Source of the DNA: Natranaerobius trueperi
GTDB lineage: Bacteria; Bacillota; Natranaerobiia; Natranaerobiales; Natranaerobiaceae
Assembly (NCBI RefSeq): GCF_002216005.1
Contig: NZ_NIQC01000030.1
Location: 1 to 33,125, forward strand
Length of the DNA stretch: 33,125 nt
Direction of reading: 5' to 3'
The position numbers were made by a program, and so were the translations under genes. How positions within the stretch are numbered: position 1 is the stretch's first letter; each line of letters starts with the position of its first letter. The notes beneath the pieces are model-generated. The model had not been told where the DNA came from. It did no database searches and was given only the letters and a program-made list of their open reading frames with translations. Shown in pieces: positions 17,051 through 24,840 of this stretch.

Positions 17051-17340
17051 ATGATGTTAATGATAAAAACTCTCATTAAAAAACTATACATTGCTCAAAT
17101 GAAAGAACATCCCCGTGCTATTAGCAACAAATATTTAAATGGAGATATCTTAATTGAAAATGAGGAAATGAGAAAATGATTAATATTAAAACAGCAAATC
17201 ATAATTCTATCGCCCATATATTCTGTTCTTCAAGAGCAGATAATGTTGATACTGTATTGGTAGATGGTAAAGAACTTGTAAGAAAGGACAGTTAACTAAA
17301 ACAGATGAAAATAATCAACTACTTTTGATACTTAATTTCT
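17051..17340 (+). pseudogene. Amidohydrolase remnant, MtaD/SsnA-like (SAH or MTA deaminase family)
   Basis: Two pieces of one metal-dependent amidohydrolase are joined by a large deletion. From ATG 17051, LIKKLYIAQMKEHPRAISNK then NGDILIENEEM is the N-terminal beta domain. From about 17180, TANHNSIAHIFCSSRADNVD then TVLVDGKELV is the C-terminal HDP-V-NLV-Y-S-x-x-x-DV-TV-VDGK motif. After a frameshift near 17290 the reading continues GQLTKTDENNQL. The entire catalytic barrel is missing. In this position, directly upstream of the methionine/one-carbon operon, an S-adenosylhomocysteine or methylthioadenosine deaminase would fit the methyl cycle. Confidence 0.6.
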
Positions 17341-17356
17341 TAAGGAGGAATGTGAT

Positions 17357-18526
17357 TTGAAAATACCTGAATATGTTGGGCCGTGTGCTTTCGGAATCAA
17401 AACGGGAGTAGTTTTACCTGGATGTGATCTAAAAAGTATGATCTTAAAAGAAACTAAAAGAATTAATAAAGATGGGCTTTTAGATACAGGTGATGCGTTA
17501 TGTGTCACTGAATCTATAGTAGCTCGTGCACAAGAAAATTACATCACTACAGACGAGGTTGCAAAAGAGATTAGAGCAAAACTTAATCTTAAACCAGACA
17601 GTAAGCTTGGAATATTGTTTCCGATACTTAGTCGTAACCGATTCTCTCTAATTTTAAAAGGACTAGCAAAAGCCGTACCAAGGGGAGAAATTATATTACA
17701 ACTATCTCATCCTAATGATGAAGTAGGAAATCAGCTCATTCCCCCAGAAGTATCAGAAAAGATTAGTAATAATGGTAGAGATATAATTAAACCTGAAGAT
17801 TTAGAAAAAGAATATACACACCCTATTACTAACATTAACTATATGCAGTATTACAATGATATTATTGAAAAAGAAGGAGCTAAATCCACCTTAATTATAT
17901 CAAATGAACCAATAAATATTCTCGAATATAATCCAGATGGTGTACTTTGTGCTGATATTCATACTCGAGATAAAAATCAAGCAAAACTATCACCTAAGGT
18001 TAAGACTTGTACTTTACAGGGTCTATTTAATGATAGTAATCGCAAAGCTTGGTCAGAATGGGGACTTTTAGGAAGCAACATGTCTTCTGAAAATGAGCTA
18101 AAATTAGCACCTTATAAATCTGATGAGTTTGCTTGTGATCTACAAAAAGAGATATATGGTACCACAGGTAAACAGATTGAAATAATAATCAGTGGTGATG
18201 GAGCATATAAAGACCCTAGTAGTGGGATCTATGAGCTAGCTGATCCACAACCAGCTTTTGGTACTACACCTGGACTTAGAAATCTTATGCGAGAAGGGGT
18301 AAAATATAAATTTTTAATTGACCTATATCATAAACAAGGAAAGTCTGAAGAAGAAATACTAAAGTTAATTGAAAAAGAATCTCAGGCTAAAAAAGGTACA
18401 AATGATCAAATAGAAACTGAAGGTACCACCCCTCGAAAAATTGAAGATATTTTAGCTAGTCTAGCTGATTTAGTAAGTGGTTCAGCAGATGCCGGAACCC
18501 CACTTATTTTAATTAAAAGTATCTAA
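17357..18526 (+). CDS. COG1478 (CofE-like) gamma-glutamyl ligase
   Basis: A 389-residue protein of the coenzyme F420-0:gamma-glutamyl ligase family (COG1478). The N-terminal part carries LLDTGDALCVTESIVARAQE and the middle KLGILFPILSRNRFSLILKG; SGDGAYKDPSSGIYELADP and TTPGLRNLMREGVKYKF contribute to the nucleotide and metal sites in this fold. It is longer than archaeal CofE (about 250). Start is TTG at 17357, 8 nt after AAGGAGG. CofE adds glutamates to F420, but a chlamydial COG1478 member acts as a folylglutamate synthase. The gene heads a cluster with metF and metH, whose cofactor is folate, so polyglutamylation of tetrahydrofolate is a reasonable inference. No F420 genes are visible. Confidence 0.8.
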   Translation: MKIPEYVGPCAFGIKTGVVLPGCDLKSMILKETKRINKDGLLDTGDALCVTESIVARAQENYITTDEVAKEIRAKLNLKPDSKLGILFPILSRNRFSLILKGLAKAVPRGEIILQLSHPNDEVGNQLIPPEVSEKISNNGRDIIKPEDLEKEYTHPITNINYMQYYNDIIEKEGAKSTLIISNEPINILEYNPDGVLCADIHTRDKNQAKLSPKVKTCTLQGLFNDSNRKAWSEWGLLGSNMSSENELKLAPYKSDEFACDLQKEIYGTTGKQIEIIISGDGAYKDPSSGIYELADPQPAFGTTPGLRNLMREGVKYKFLIDLYHKQGKSEEEILKLIEKESQAKKGTNDQIETEGTTPRKIEDILASLADLVSGSADAGTPLILIKSI

Positions 18527-18528
18527 AC

Positions 18529-18559
18529 TAACCCCCGGCTAAAGTTAGGTCGGGGGTTA
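18529..18559 (+). terminator. GC-rich hairpin after the COG1478 gene
   Basis: TAACCCCCG (18529-18537) pairs perfectly with CGGGGGTTA (18551-18559), starting 3 nt after the stop. There is no U-tract after it, so it may be a partial terminator, processing site or mRNA stabiliser in the middle of the operon. Confidence 0.5.
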
Positions 18560-18596
18560 ACATCAGCTAGTTTTCCTAGTGGAAAGGAGTTTAAAC

Positions 18597-19232
18597 ATGA
18601 TCTATATCACTAATAAAAACGGTATCACTCCACAGTTTAGTAAAGTTTTAGATAGATTTAAAGCAAATTCACGTACTTACCAGGTAGAACAAGAAGTCTT
18701 TTATCAAAAGGATAATTTACAAAAAACCTACCATATAGAACTTAAATGCTTAGAAAATATTAATCCAAGTGTTGATATAAAGCTTATTCCTAAGCAATTA
18801 ATACCAACTGAAATTACAAATATATATTCTTATGAAAATTTTATAGTTTTTTCATCAACTCTAGGAAAAACAGCCGATGAGTTAATACAAAGCTCATTAC
18901 AAAAAGAAGACTATTACAAAAGTTATTTAATGGACTCTTGGTTTTCTGAATGTGTTGAAACTATTAATAAGCAGATAGATAAATTAACTAATGATCATTT
19001 AGAAAGTAATAAAAGAAGTAACCGGTTCTCACCTGGGTATGGAAAAATTAATATTTTGATCAATAAAAAGTTAGACAGACAACTTGAGTTTTCAAATATA
19101 ACGGTTAATAGTAGAACTGGAATATTATTACCTGAAAAAAGTACAATCTGTTTAATCGGAATCAATATACAAATAACTAATGAAAGGTGGCGATCATTTT
19201 ATGAAGATCTCAAACATTTATTCAAAAACTAA
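18597..19232 (+). CDS. Stand-alone methionine synthase reactivation (activation) domain protein
   Basis: A 211-residue protein whose C-terminal half has the signature of the MetH activation domain: NRFSPGYGKINILI (about residues 142-155; R-x-S-P-G-Y contacts SAM in E. coli MetH), then NITVNSRTGILLPEKSTICL and IGI. This domain binds SAM and docks on the cobalamin domain to remethylate inactivated cob(II)alamin. In E. coli it is fused to MetH. T. maritima has it as a separate protein next to a short MetH, and the same is seen here. ATG 18597 follows AAAGGAG (18583-18589); the in-frame GTG at 18579 lies before that site. It overlaps metF by 32 nt. Confidence 0.85.
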   Translation: MIYITNKNGITPQFSKVLDRFKANSRTYQVEQEVFYQKDNLQKTYHIELKCLENINPSVDIKLIPKQLIPTEITNIYSYENFIVFSSTLGKTADELIQSSLQKEDYYKSYLMDSWFSECVETINKQIDKLTNDHLESNKRSNRFSPGYGKINILINKKLDRQLEFSNITVNSRTGILLPEKSTICLIGINIQITNERWRSFYEDLKHLFKN

Positions 19233-20100
19233 TAGACCTGTATTATCATTTGAAATTTTCCCTCCAAAAAGGAAAAAAAATCAAACACGAAAGGATTTTG
19301 ACACCCTTTTAAATACTGTTGATAAACTTACTACATTAAATCCAGATTTTATTAGTGTTACGTATGGTGCTGGGGGGACTGATAGTGAGGGAAGCTTTAA
19401 GGTTTCTAAATATATAAAAGATAAAGGAGTGGTAGCTCTTCCCCACTTTACTTCCATAGGTTACCCGAGTCAAGAAATTAATTCTTACCTCGAAGATTTG
19501 GGTCAAGATGGTTTCGCTAATATCTTAGCTTTAAGGGGTGACCTGCCTAAAGAACCTTCTAAGGCAGATATGGTATGGAAAGATTTTCTTCATGCTACTG
19601 ATCTAATCAAAATTATCAAGAAAGAATTCCCACGTTTTTGCATAGGAGGAGCTGCTTATCCACAAGGACATCAAGAATCTAATTATGATGGAAAGGATAT
19701 TGAGGTTATGAAATTGAAAGAAGAAATGGGAGTTGAATTTTTCTTAACTCAATTATTCTTTGATAATGATAAATACCTACGGTTTGTTGAAACAGTCAAA
19801 AATCATGGTGTTACTGCACCTATCGGCGCAGGTGTAATGCCTTTAATGAGTCCTAAATTTGTAGACAAAATATTAAAGCTTTCTGGTGCTACATTACATA
19901 AAGAATTACACCAAACCCTTGATAAATATAGAGATGATGAAGAAGAATTTCTAAAAAGGACTATCGATTTTTGTATTAGACAAGTAAATGATCTAATTGA
20001 AAGAGGAGTAGATGGAATACACCTTTATACTATGAATAAATATCATCCTGTCAAAAAGATTATAAACAATCTTGATATCAAGACAGCAGTTAACACTTAA
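19201..20100 (+). CDS. metF: Methylenetetrahydrofolate reductase (MetF type)
   Basis: A 299-residue FAD-binding TIM-barrel enzyme reducing 5,10-methylene-THF to 5-methyl-THF, the methyl donor for MetH. Conserved elements are LSFEIFPPK (with the catalytic Glu), DFISVTYGAGG, PHFTSIG, ANILALRGDLP (Asp interacting with folate and flavin), GGAAYPQGHQES, LTQLFFDND and GVMPLMSP, then GIHLYTMNKYHP near the C-terminus. The start at ATG 19201 follows AAAGGTGG. An in-frame ATG at 19180 lies before that site. Its 5' end overlaps the reactivation-domain gene, and metH follows 29 nt after the stop, so the three are an operon. Confidence 0.95.
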   Translation: MKISNIYSKTNRPVLSFEIFPPKRKKNQTRKDFDTLLNTVDKLTTLNPDFISVTYGAGGTDSEGSFKVSKYIKDKGVVALPHFTSIGYPSQEINSYLEDLGQDGFANILALRGDLPKEPSKADMVWKDFLHATDLIKIIKKEFPRFCIGGAAYPQGHQESNYDGKDIEVMKLKEEMGVEFFLTQLFFDNDKYLRFVETVKNHGVTAPIGAGVMPLMSPKFVDKILKLSGATLHKELHQTLDKYRDDEEEFLKRTIDFCIRQVNDLIERGVDGIHLYTMNKYHPVKKIINNLDIKTAVNT

Positions 20101-20113
20101 AGGGATTAAATTT

Positions 20114-20132
20114 AAGGAGGGGATTTACTATT
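20114..20132 (+). promoter_or_regulatory. Strong Shine-Dalgarno placed before an ATT codon (metH start)
   Basis: AAGGAGGGG (20114-20122) is followed after 7 nt by ATT at 20130-20132, in frame with metH. The preceding in-frame stop is TAA at 20091-20093. Between that stop and 20442 the frame contains no ATG, GTG or TTG. Confidence 0.7.
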
Positions 20133-22463
20133 AACAGTCTAATAAGCAAACTAAAAAACAATGATTTAAAAAAACTAACGTTTTTAGATGGCTCTTATGG
20201 TACAGAAATTCAGAGAAGAGGTTTTGAAGGAAATGCTGAATTATTAAATATAATTGATCCTGAATTTGTTAAAAATGTCCACTATGATTATGCAACTGCT
20301 GGTGCTAATTTAATTTTAACAAATACTTTTGGAGCAAATAGAATAAAGTTAAAAGATGCAGGTTTAGAAGATAAAGTAAAAGAGATCAATAAAAAGGGTG
20401 TTGAACTAGCCAGGGAAGCTACTAAAAATTCACAAAAAGAAGTGTTGGTTGTTGGCGATATTTCTTCAACTGGTAGACTAATTCAACCTATGGGAGAACT
20501 TTCTTTTGAAGAAGCTAAAGATGTTTATAAAGAACAAGCAACTTATCTAATTGACTCTAAACCAGATCTAATTAAAATTGAAACAATGACCGATATCAAA
20601 GAATTAAAAGCAGCTATTTTAGGGGTAAGATCAATAGATAAAACTATTCCTGTAATCGTTAGTATGAGTTTTGAAGATGATGGGCAAACGATCACAGGCA
20701 CTACTGTAGAAGCTTATGTAGCATTAATGAATGATCTAGATGTAAATATAATTGGTTTAAATTGTGGTATTAAATCTAAAGATATGGTAGACATTGTTAA
20801 AAGGGCTTCAAAGGTTTCTAATAAACCTTTAAGTGTTTCACCTAATGCTGGAGATCCTGATATGGACCTCAGCTATTCTGAAGATGAACATGAATTCACC
20901 TTCTATTTAGATGCTATTTCAGATTTTGACAAGGTCACAATAGTTGGTGGTTGTTGTGGAACCACACCTGAATATGTCAAAGTATATAGCGAAAAGTTAA
21001 ATTGTAAAAAAATAACCTATACAAAACATAATGATGCAAACACTATGCTAGTAACCTCAAGGACTACTTCAGCTCATTTTGATAACTTTATAAAAATTGG
21101 TGAAAGAATTAATCCTGCATCTAAAGATTACTTTCAAGAAGAACTTAATAATAAAAACTTCTCACGTATTTACGATGAAGCCTTTGAACAGATGAATGAA
21201 GGAAGCGATGTTATAGATGTGAATCTAGGGATTGAAGAACAAGTAGAAAAGCACGATATTGTGGAGATTGTAAATGGTCTTGACTCAATGGGCTGTAAAC
21301 CTATCTGTTTTGATATACAAACCCATCACCTATTAGAAAAAGCATTAGAAGTCTATCCTGGAAGACCTGTTATTAATTCTTCATCTTGTAACAAAAAAGA
21401 TTTAGATAAAGCGATAAAATTAATGACTGATTATGGTGGTGTATTAGTCTTACTTGCAATGGCTGGTACCCCTAAAAAAACAGCTAAAGAACGTCTTTTT
21501 GAATTACAAGAAGGGTTAGAATATCTAAAGGAAAATTGTATCAAACATGACCGGATTTTAATAGATCCATTAGTATTACCTGTAGGAGCTAATCACTCTC
21601 CTGAAACTACTTTAGAAGTCTTAAAAACTGTTACTAATTGGGGTTATAAAACAACATTAGGTCTTTCAAACTTAAGTCATGGTTTACCTGATAGATCTCA
21701 TCTAAACTCAACTTTTGTATCTATTGCAATATATAATGGTCTGAATAGTGCTATAATGGATACTTCTGATGAAATTGTTATTAAATCAATTGAAAAATCA
21801 CTTTCGTTACTTGGAAAAGAAACTACTTGGGAAGATAAACCAGTAGATACTAATAATCAAATAGTAAAAGATATTTTAAAGGGAAATTCTGATCAAATCT
21901 TAAAAGAAGTTAAAGATAAGATTCACGATATGAATCCCCTAGAAGTTAGTCAGACCGTACTAGGAACAGCAATGCAAGAAATTGGCGATTTATATAACCA
22001 TAAAAAAATCTATCTCCCCCAATTACTTTTATCAGCTGAAACTGTACAACCAGCTTTTGATTATTTAAACGAATTAGTAGGAAAAACAGAACAAGAAAAA
22101 AAAGGTACAATAATGCTAGCTACTGTTAAGGGCGATGTTCATGACATTGGGAAAAAAATTGTCGGAACTATTTTAAAGAGCGGTGGGTTTGAAATATGCG
22201 ATATAGGAATAGATGTTTCTGCTGAAGAGATAGTAAAACAAGTTAAAGAAGTTAAGCCTGATATCTTAGGATTATCAGCCATGATGACAAGTACAATTAA
22301 AGAAATCGAAGAAGTTACTAAACTATTAAATAAGGAAAAAATCAACATTAAAGTAATAGGTGGTGGTGCCTCACTTAACCCAAAACTAGCTCGAGATTTT
22401 GGGTGTGATGAATATGCTAAAGATGCATATGAGGCCTTAAAAAAATGTGAAAAACTAGTTTAA
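20130..22463 (+). CDS. metH: Cobalamin-dependent methionine synthase lacking the reactivation domain, probable ATT start
   Basis: About 777 residues. The homocysteine-binding barrel is at about 1-300, with zinc ligands Cys212 (GLNCGIK) and Cys275-Cys276 (GGCCGTTPEY). The pterin/methyl-THF domain is at about 320-570 (FIKIGERINPAS, DVNLGIEE, LIDPLVLPVG). The B12 cap and cobalamin domains follow, with GDVHDIGKK (His671, lower cobalt ligand). It transfers methyl from methyl-THF to homocysteine. The C-terminal activation domain is absent and encoded two genes upstream. The N-terminal block TFLDGSYGTEIQRRG is encoded well before the first GTG (20442), so the start must be upstream. ATT at 20130 has ideal spacing from AAGGAGGGG. 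ATA at 20142 is a weaker alternative. Confidence 0.93.
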   Translation: MNSLISKLKNNDLKKLTFLDGSYGTEIQRRGFEGNAELLNIIDPEFVKNVHYDYATAGANLILTNTFGANRIKLKDAGLEDKVKEINKKGVELAREATKNSQKEVLVVGDISSTGRLIQPMGELSFEEAKDVYKEQATYLIDSKPDLIKIETMTDIKELKAAILGVRSIDKTIPVIVSMSFEDDGQTITGTTVEAYVALMNDLDVNIIGLNCGIKSKDMVDIVKRASKVSNKPLSVSPNAGDPDMDLSYSEDEHEFTFYLDAISDFDKVTIVGGCCGTTPEYVKVYSEKLNCKKITYTKHNDANTMLVTSRTTSAHFDNFIKIGERINPASKDYFQEELNNKNFSRIYDEAFEQMNEGSDVIDVNLGIEEQVEKHDIVEIVNGLDSMGCKPICFDIQTHHLLEKALEVYPGRPVINSSSCNKKDLDKAIKLMTDYGGVLVLLAMAGTPKKTAKERLFELQEGLEYLKENCIKHDRILIDPLVLPVGANHSPETTLEVLKTVTNWGYKTTLGLSNLSHGLPDRSHLNSTFVSIAIYNGLNSAIMDTSDEIVIKSIEKSLSLLGKETTWEDKPVDTNNQIVKDILKGNSDQILKEVKDKIHDMNPLEVSQTVLGTAMQEIGDLYNHKKIYLPQLLLSAETVQPAFDYLNELVGKTEQEKKGTIMLATVKGDVHDIGKKIVGTILKSGGFEICDIGIDVSAEEIVKQVKEVKPDILGLSAMMTSTIKEIEEVTKLLNKEKINIKVIGGGASLNPKLARDFGCDEYAKDAYEALKKCEKLV

Positions 22464-22490
22464 TAGGTAAGTTTATTACTCACCTATTTT
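22463..22490 (+). terminator. Terminator of the methionine operon
   Basis: ATAGGT-A-AGT and ACT-C-ACCTAT (22463-22471 with 22478-22487) form a stem with one mismatch over a short loop, followed by TTTT. It begins at the last base of the metH stop codon. Confidence 0.75.
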
Positions 22491-22669
22491 AACAAATTTT
22501 CTAAGAGTTTTTATCTTTTGGTGGACACTTTTCTGAAGCTATTAAATGAAACATTTAGATAATAATTGAAGAGTTAAAAAGGTAAATCGACCTAATTACA
22601 TAAACTCAAAGTGGATCCATTGGAAAGACCAGGCTATCAGAGAATTCACTAGTATTCTAAATCACCCTT
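22491..22669. other. Gene-poor stretch, possible IS-end remnant
   Basis: TGGTGGACACTTTTC near 22520 resembles ends of IS3/IS150-type elements. It is followed by broken coding-like pieces (SKWIHWKDQAIREFTSILNH around 22608-22668). Too degraded to assign. From 22700 to 22790 nothing was recognised. Confidence 0.25.
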
Positions 22670-22697
22670 GCCAGCCATTATAGCTGGCCTCCCCTTT
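22670..22697 (+). terminator. Intrinsic terminator
   Basis: GCCAGC (22670-22675), 7-nt loop and GCTGGC (22683-22688), followed by CTCCCC and a T6 tract. No intact gene now precedes it, so it probably belonged to the decayed gene at 22500-22669. Confidence 0.65.
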
Positions 22698-22792
22698 TTT
22701 ATCTCTTTATTGTTTAATTATAACACTTACTTTTATGGCAACTTTTTTTGATTGTGTTTAGTAATTCACCTTATTATAGCACGGTGAACCAC

Positions 22793-22983
22793 TTAATCCG
22801 CTCCTTCATTCACAGCTAGGCCATACAACTCTAAGTAATATGTTTCTATAAATTTATTTCCTCTTTTGATATTACACTATATGAATGCCATGGAGTTACT
22901 ATCTTTTGTTTAGCTAAATTTTTAAGCTTTTTCATTCCCTCTTCAAAGCCTAACTGTACATTTGCTGTTATAATAAACTCCAT
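22793..22983 (-). pseudogene. Small frameshifted gene of unknown function
   Basis: From ATG 22983 (TAGGTGA site 3 nt upstream) a 45-codon frame reads MEFIITANVQLGFEEGMKKL and continues with KIVTPWHSYSVISKEE before a TAG at 22846. Shifting one frame there continues as NKFIETYYLELYGLAVNEGA and stops at 22793. The two parts look like one small protein of roughly 62 residues broken by a single-base indel. No family was recognised. Confidence 0.45.
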
Positions 22984-23062
22984 ATTTCACCTAAAAATTT
23001 TGTATTTTAATCTAATTCCTTCTTAATACTAAAAATAAATCTATCTATAAAAGGTGATTACT

Positions 23063-23857
23063 ATTCCTCTTTATTTAGTTAGCAAAATTATTAAGAAAAC
23101 ATTACAAATAAAAAATATTTATCTACTAATTTTAGGAATATTATTTATCATGCTAAGCTCTTTCGTATTCTATTTTTTAGAACCTGATACGTACAAAACT
23201 CCTTTTATAGGATTTTGGTATGTTATGAGCACCATTTCACAACAAGGATATGGAGACTTTCTTCCAGATACTGTATCAGGTGAAATATATGCTATTTTCC
23301 TCTATTTTATTGGTATTGGTATTTTTGGTGTAATTATATCAAAGTGGGTAGAAGGAGTAAATCAATACAGGCAAATTAAGGAGGAAGGTGCTTTGGATTA
23401 CTTAGGCAGTGGTCATATTTTACTAATCAATTGGTCTAAAAAAACTAAAGATACTATAGAGCAATTAATTGCTGAAGGTTACAAAGATATTGTACTAGTT
23501 GATAATTTAGATAAAACACCTATACAGAGTAACAAAGTTCACTATATAAAAGGTTTACCGACTAATAAAGAAACTTTACATAAGGCTAATATTTTAAAAT
23601 CTAAAGCCCTAATTATCTTTTCTAAAGAAGTTGATACTGATGATACATCAATAGATGGTAGAACGTTATTAACAAGTTTAGCTGTTCAAGAAATATTATA
23701 TAAAAACAATACTGATATTCATACAACAGTAGAAGTCTTAAATGATCAACATGAAATATACTTTAGTAATATTGCTGTAATTAATCAAATTATAGTTTCA
23801 CATCGTATTTTTTCTAGTACTGTTACCCTATCCCTTATACAAAATGATAAATTTTAA
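23063..23857 (+). CDS. YugO-like potassium channel with RCK domain, unusual filter and start
   Basis: A two-transmembrane K+ channel: helix 1 (about residues 18-40), pore helix and filter, helix 2 (about 72-92), then a cytoplasmic RCK-N Rossmann domain (SGHILLINWSKKTKDTIEQL to KALIIFSKEVDTDD). The filter reads STISQQGYGDF where TVGYG is the rule, so the Thr and Val before GYG are replaced by two Gln. The C-terminus ends soon after IINQ-like sequence, slightly short for the family. Start: AAAAGGTGA (23049-23057) points to ATT at 23063. The GTG at 23054 lies within that site. No ATG occurs until inside helix 1. Either start gives essentially the same protein. Confidence 0.8.
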   Translation: MPLYLVSKIIKKTLQIKNIYLLILGILFIMLSSFVFYFLEPDTYKTPFIGFWYVMSTISQQGYGDFLPDTVSGEIYAIFLYFIGIGIFGVIISKWVEGVNQYRQIKEEGALDYLGSGHILLINWSKKTKDTIEQLIAEGYKDIVLVDNLDKTPIQSNKVHYIKGLPTNKETLHKANILKSKALIIFSKEVDTDDTSIDGRTLLTSLAVQEILYKNNTDIHTTVEVLNDQHEIYFSNIAVINQIIVSHRIFSSTVTLSLIQNDKF

Positions 23858-24192
23858 ATTTTCAACTTATATCTAGCAACATTAGGATCATCTAAAAGCT
23901 GCCATTCCCCATATTCTCCTAAATTCCTAGCCGCTAATTCAAAATGCATCATGGCTATACCACAAACTAAACGCTTAGAAATATTAATTATGGATGACCT
24001 TTGGTCATAATATAAAGTGATTTCATTGTTATTTGTAATATTAAAGCACCATGGCTGCCTATTTACAGCAGATGGAGCTACTCACGAAGCCTCTATTGCT
24101 TCTTTTATCCAAGCTAAATTAGATGAAAGATGGGTTTCATTACAAAGCTCTTCCCAATTTGTAAGTTTTGTTATGTCTATTGCAGATTTCAT
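23854..24192 (-). pseudogene. TM1586-type nitroreductase remnant with an in-frame TGA
   Basis: From ATG 24192 (AAGGTGGTGA site upstream) the frame runs 112 codons to a stop that overlaps the K+ channel stop on the other strand. The middle reads EAIEAS, TGA, VAPSAVNRQPWCF, which is the nitroreductase-family motif normally reading A-R/S-x-APSAVNRQPW. The C-terminal part MMHFELAARNLGEYGEWQ is also family-typical. The TGA at 24082-24084 most simply derives from CGA (Arg). The N-terminal half of the enzyme is missing, so it is a remnant regardless of the TGA. Confidence 0.7.
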
Positions 24193-24402
24193 AATATTCA
24201 CCACCTTATTTCACATTTAAAATCAATACAATTATAAACCTATAGATAATCAATTTCGTTTAAGGTAAAAATAAAATCACTACCTTTCATGAAGCTTAAG
24301 TATTAAAGTAGTCTTTAGGCATTAAGCTTATAAAGAGCACGTGTTTAAAAATCAAAACACACGCTAATAATAAACTCAAACACTAGTCTAGGAGGATTTA
24401 GA

Positions 24403-24840
24403 ATGCATAAAGGAGATATAATCTTAACAGGAGCATTAGCTGGATTCATAGGCAATATAGTTAAATTACTAACAGCTTTTTTAATGTATTATACAGGAAT
24501 AATTAATAAAACTTACCTACATATAGCTAGTAAGTATTATCAGCATGATTCATTAGATAATATATTTGCTATATTAAACAGTCTAGTAGCTGATTTTTTC
24601 TATGCTGCTACTTTAGGTGTAATTTTTTTTATAATCCTAAAAAACACTAACATGTACTATGCTAAATTAAAAGGCCTACTTTTCGGTGGATTATTACATA
24701 TACTTAATAATGGAGTACTAATCTTTGATGGTTTTAATGATGTCGTATTAGATGAAGCTACTGAGTTCTTTCTATTATTCCCGACTCTAATATTTGGATT
24801 TGTTACATGTTGGATTATAAAAAAACGAAGTTTAAATTAA
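24403..24840 (+). CDS. Small four-helix membrane protein, hypothetical
   Basis: A 145-residue integral membrane protein with four hydrophobic segments (about 7-30, 60-82, 92-108 and 118-140). The first begins DIILTGALAGFIGNIVKLLT, a Gly/Ala-rich helix seen in small DUF families of Firmicutes such as YqhR-like proteins, but no confident family was assigned. A strong CTAGGAGGATTTAGA site precedes the ATG. A hairpin (GCACGTGTTT with AAAACACACGC, about 24338-24365) lies 40 nt upstream of the start in its leader. No linked partner gene. Confidence 0.7.
   Translation: MHKGDIILTGALAGFIGNIVKLLTAFLMYYTGIINKTYLHIASKYYQHDSLDNIFAILNSLVADFFYAATLGVIFFIILKNTNMYYAKLKGLLFGGLLHILNNGVLIFDGFNDVVLDEATEFFLLFPTLIFGFVTCWIIKKRSLN

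Noticed and set aside
16453-17356. SAM riboswitch or T-box controlling the methionine operon
   Set aside because: None of the conserved S-box or T-box core sequences is recognisable. The stretch instead contains gene remnants.
20091-20130. MetF-MetH fusion by programmed frameshift
   Set aside because: The metH frame is closed by a stop at 20091-20093, leaving only a few codons for a shift. No slippery heptamer is present, and an ideal Shine-Dalgarno points to separate initiation.
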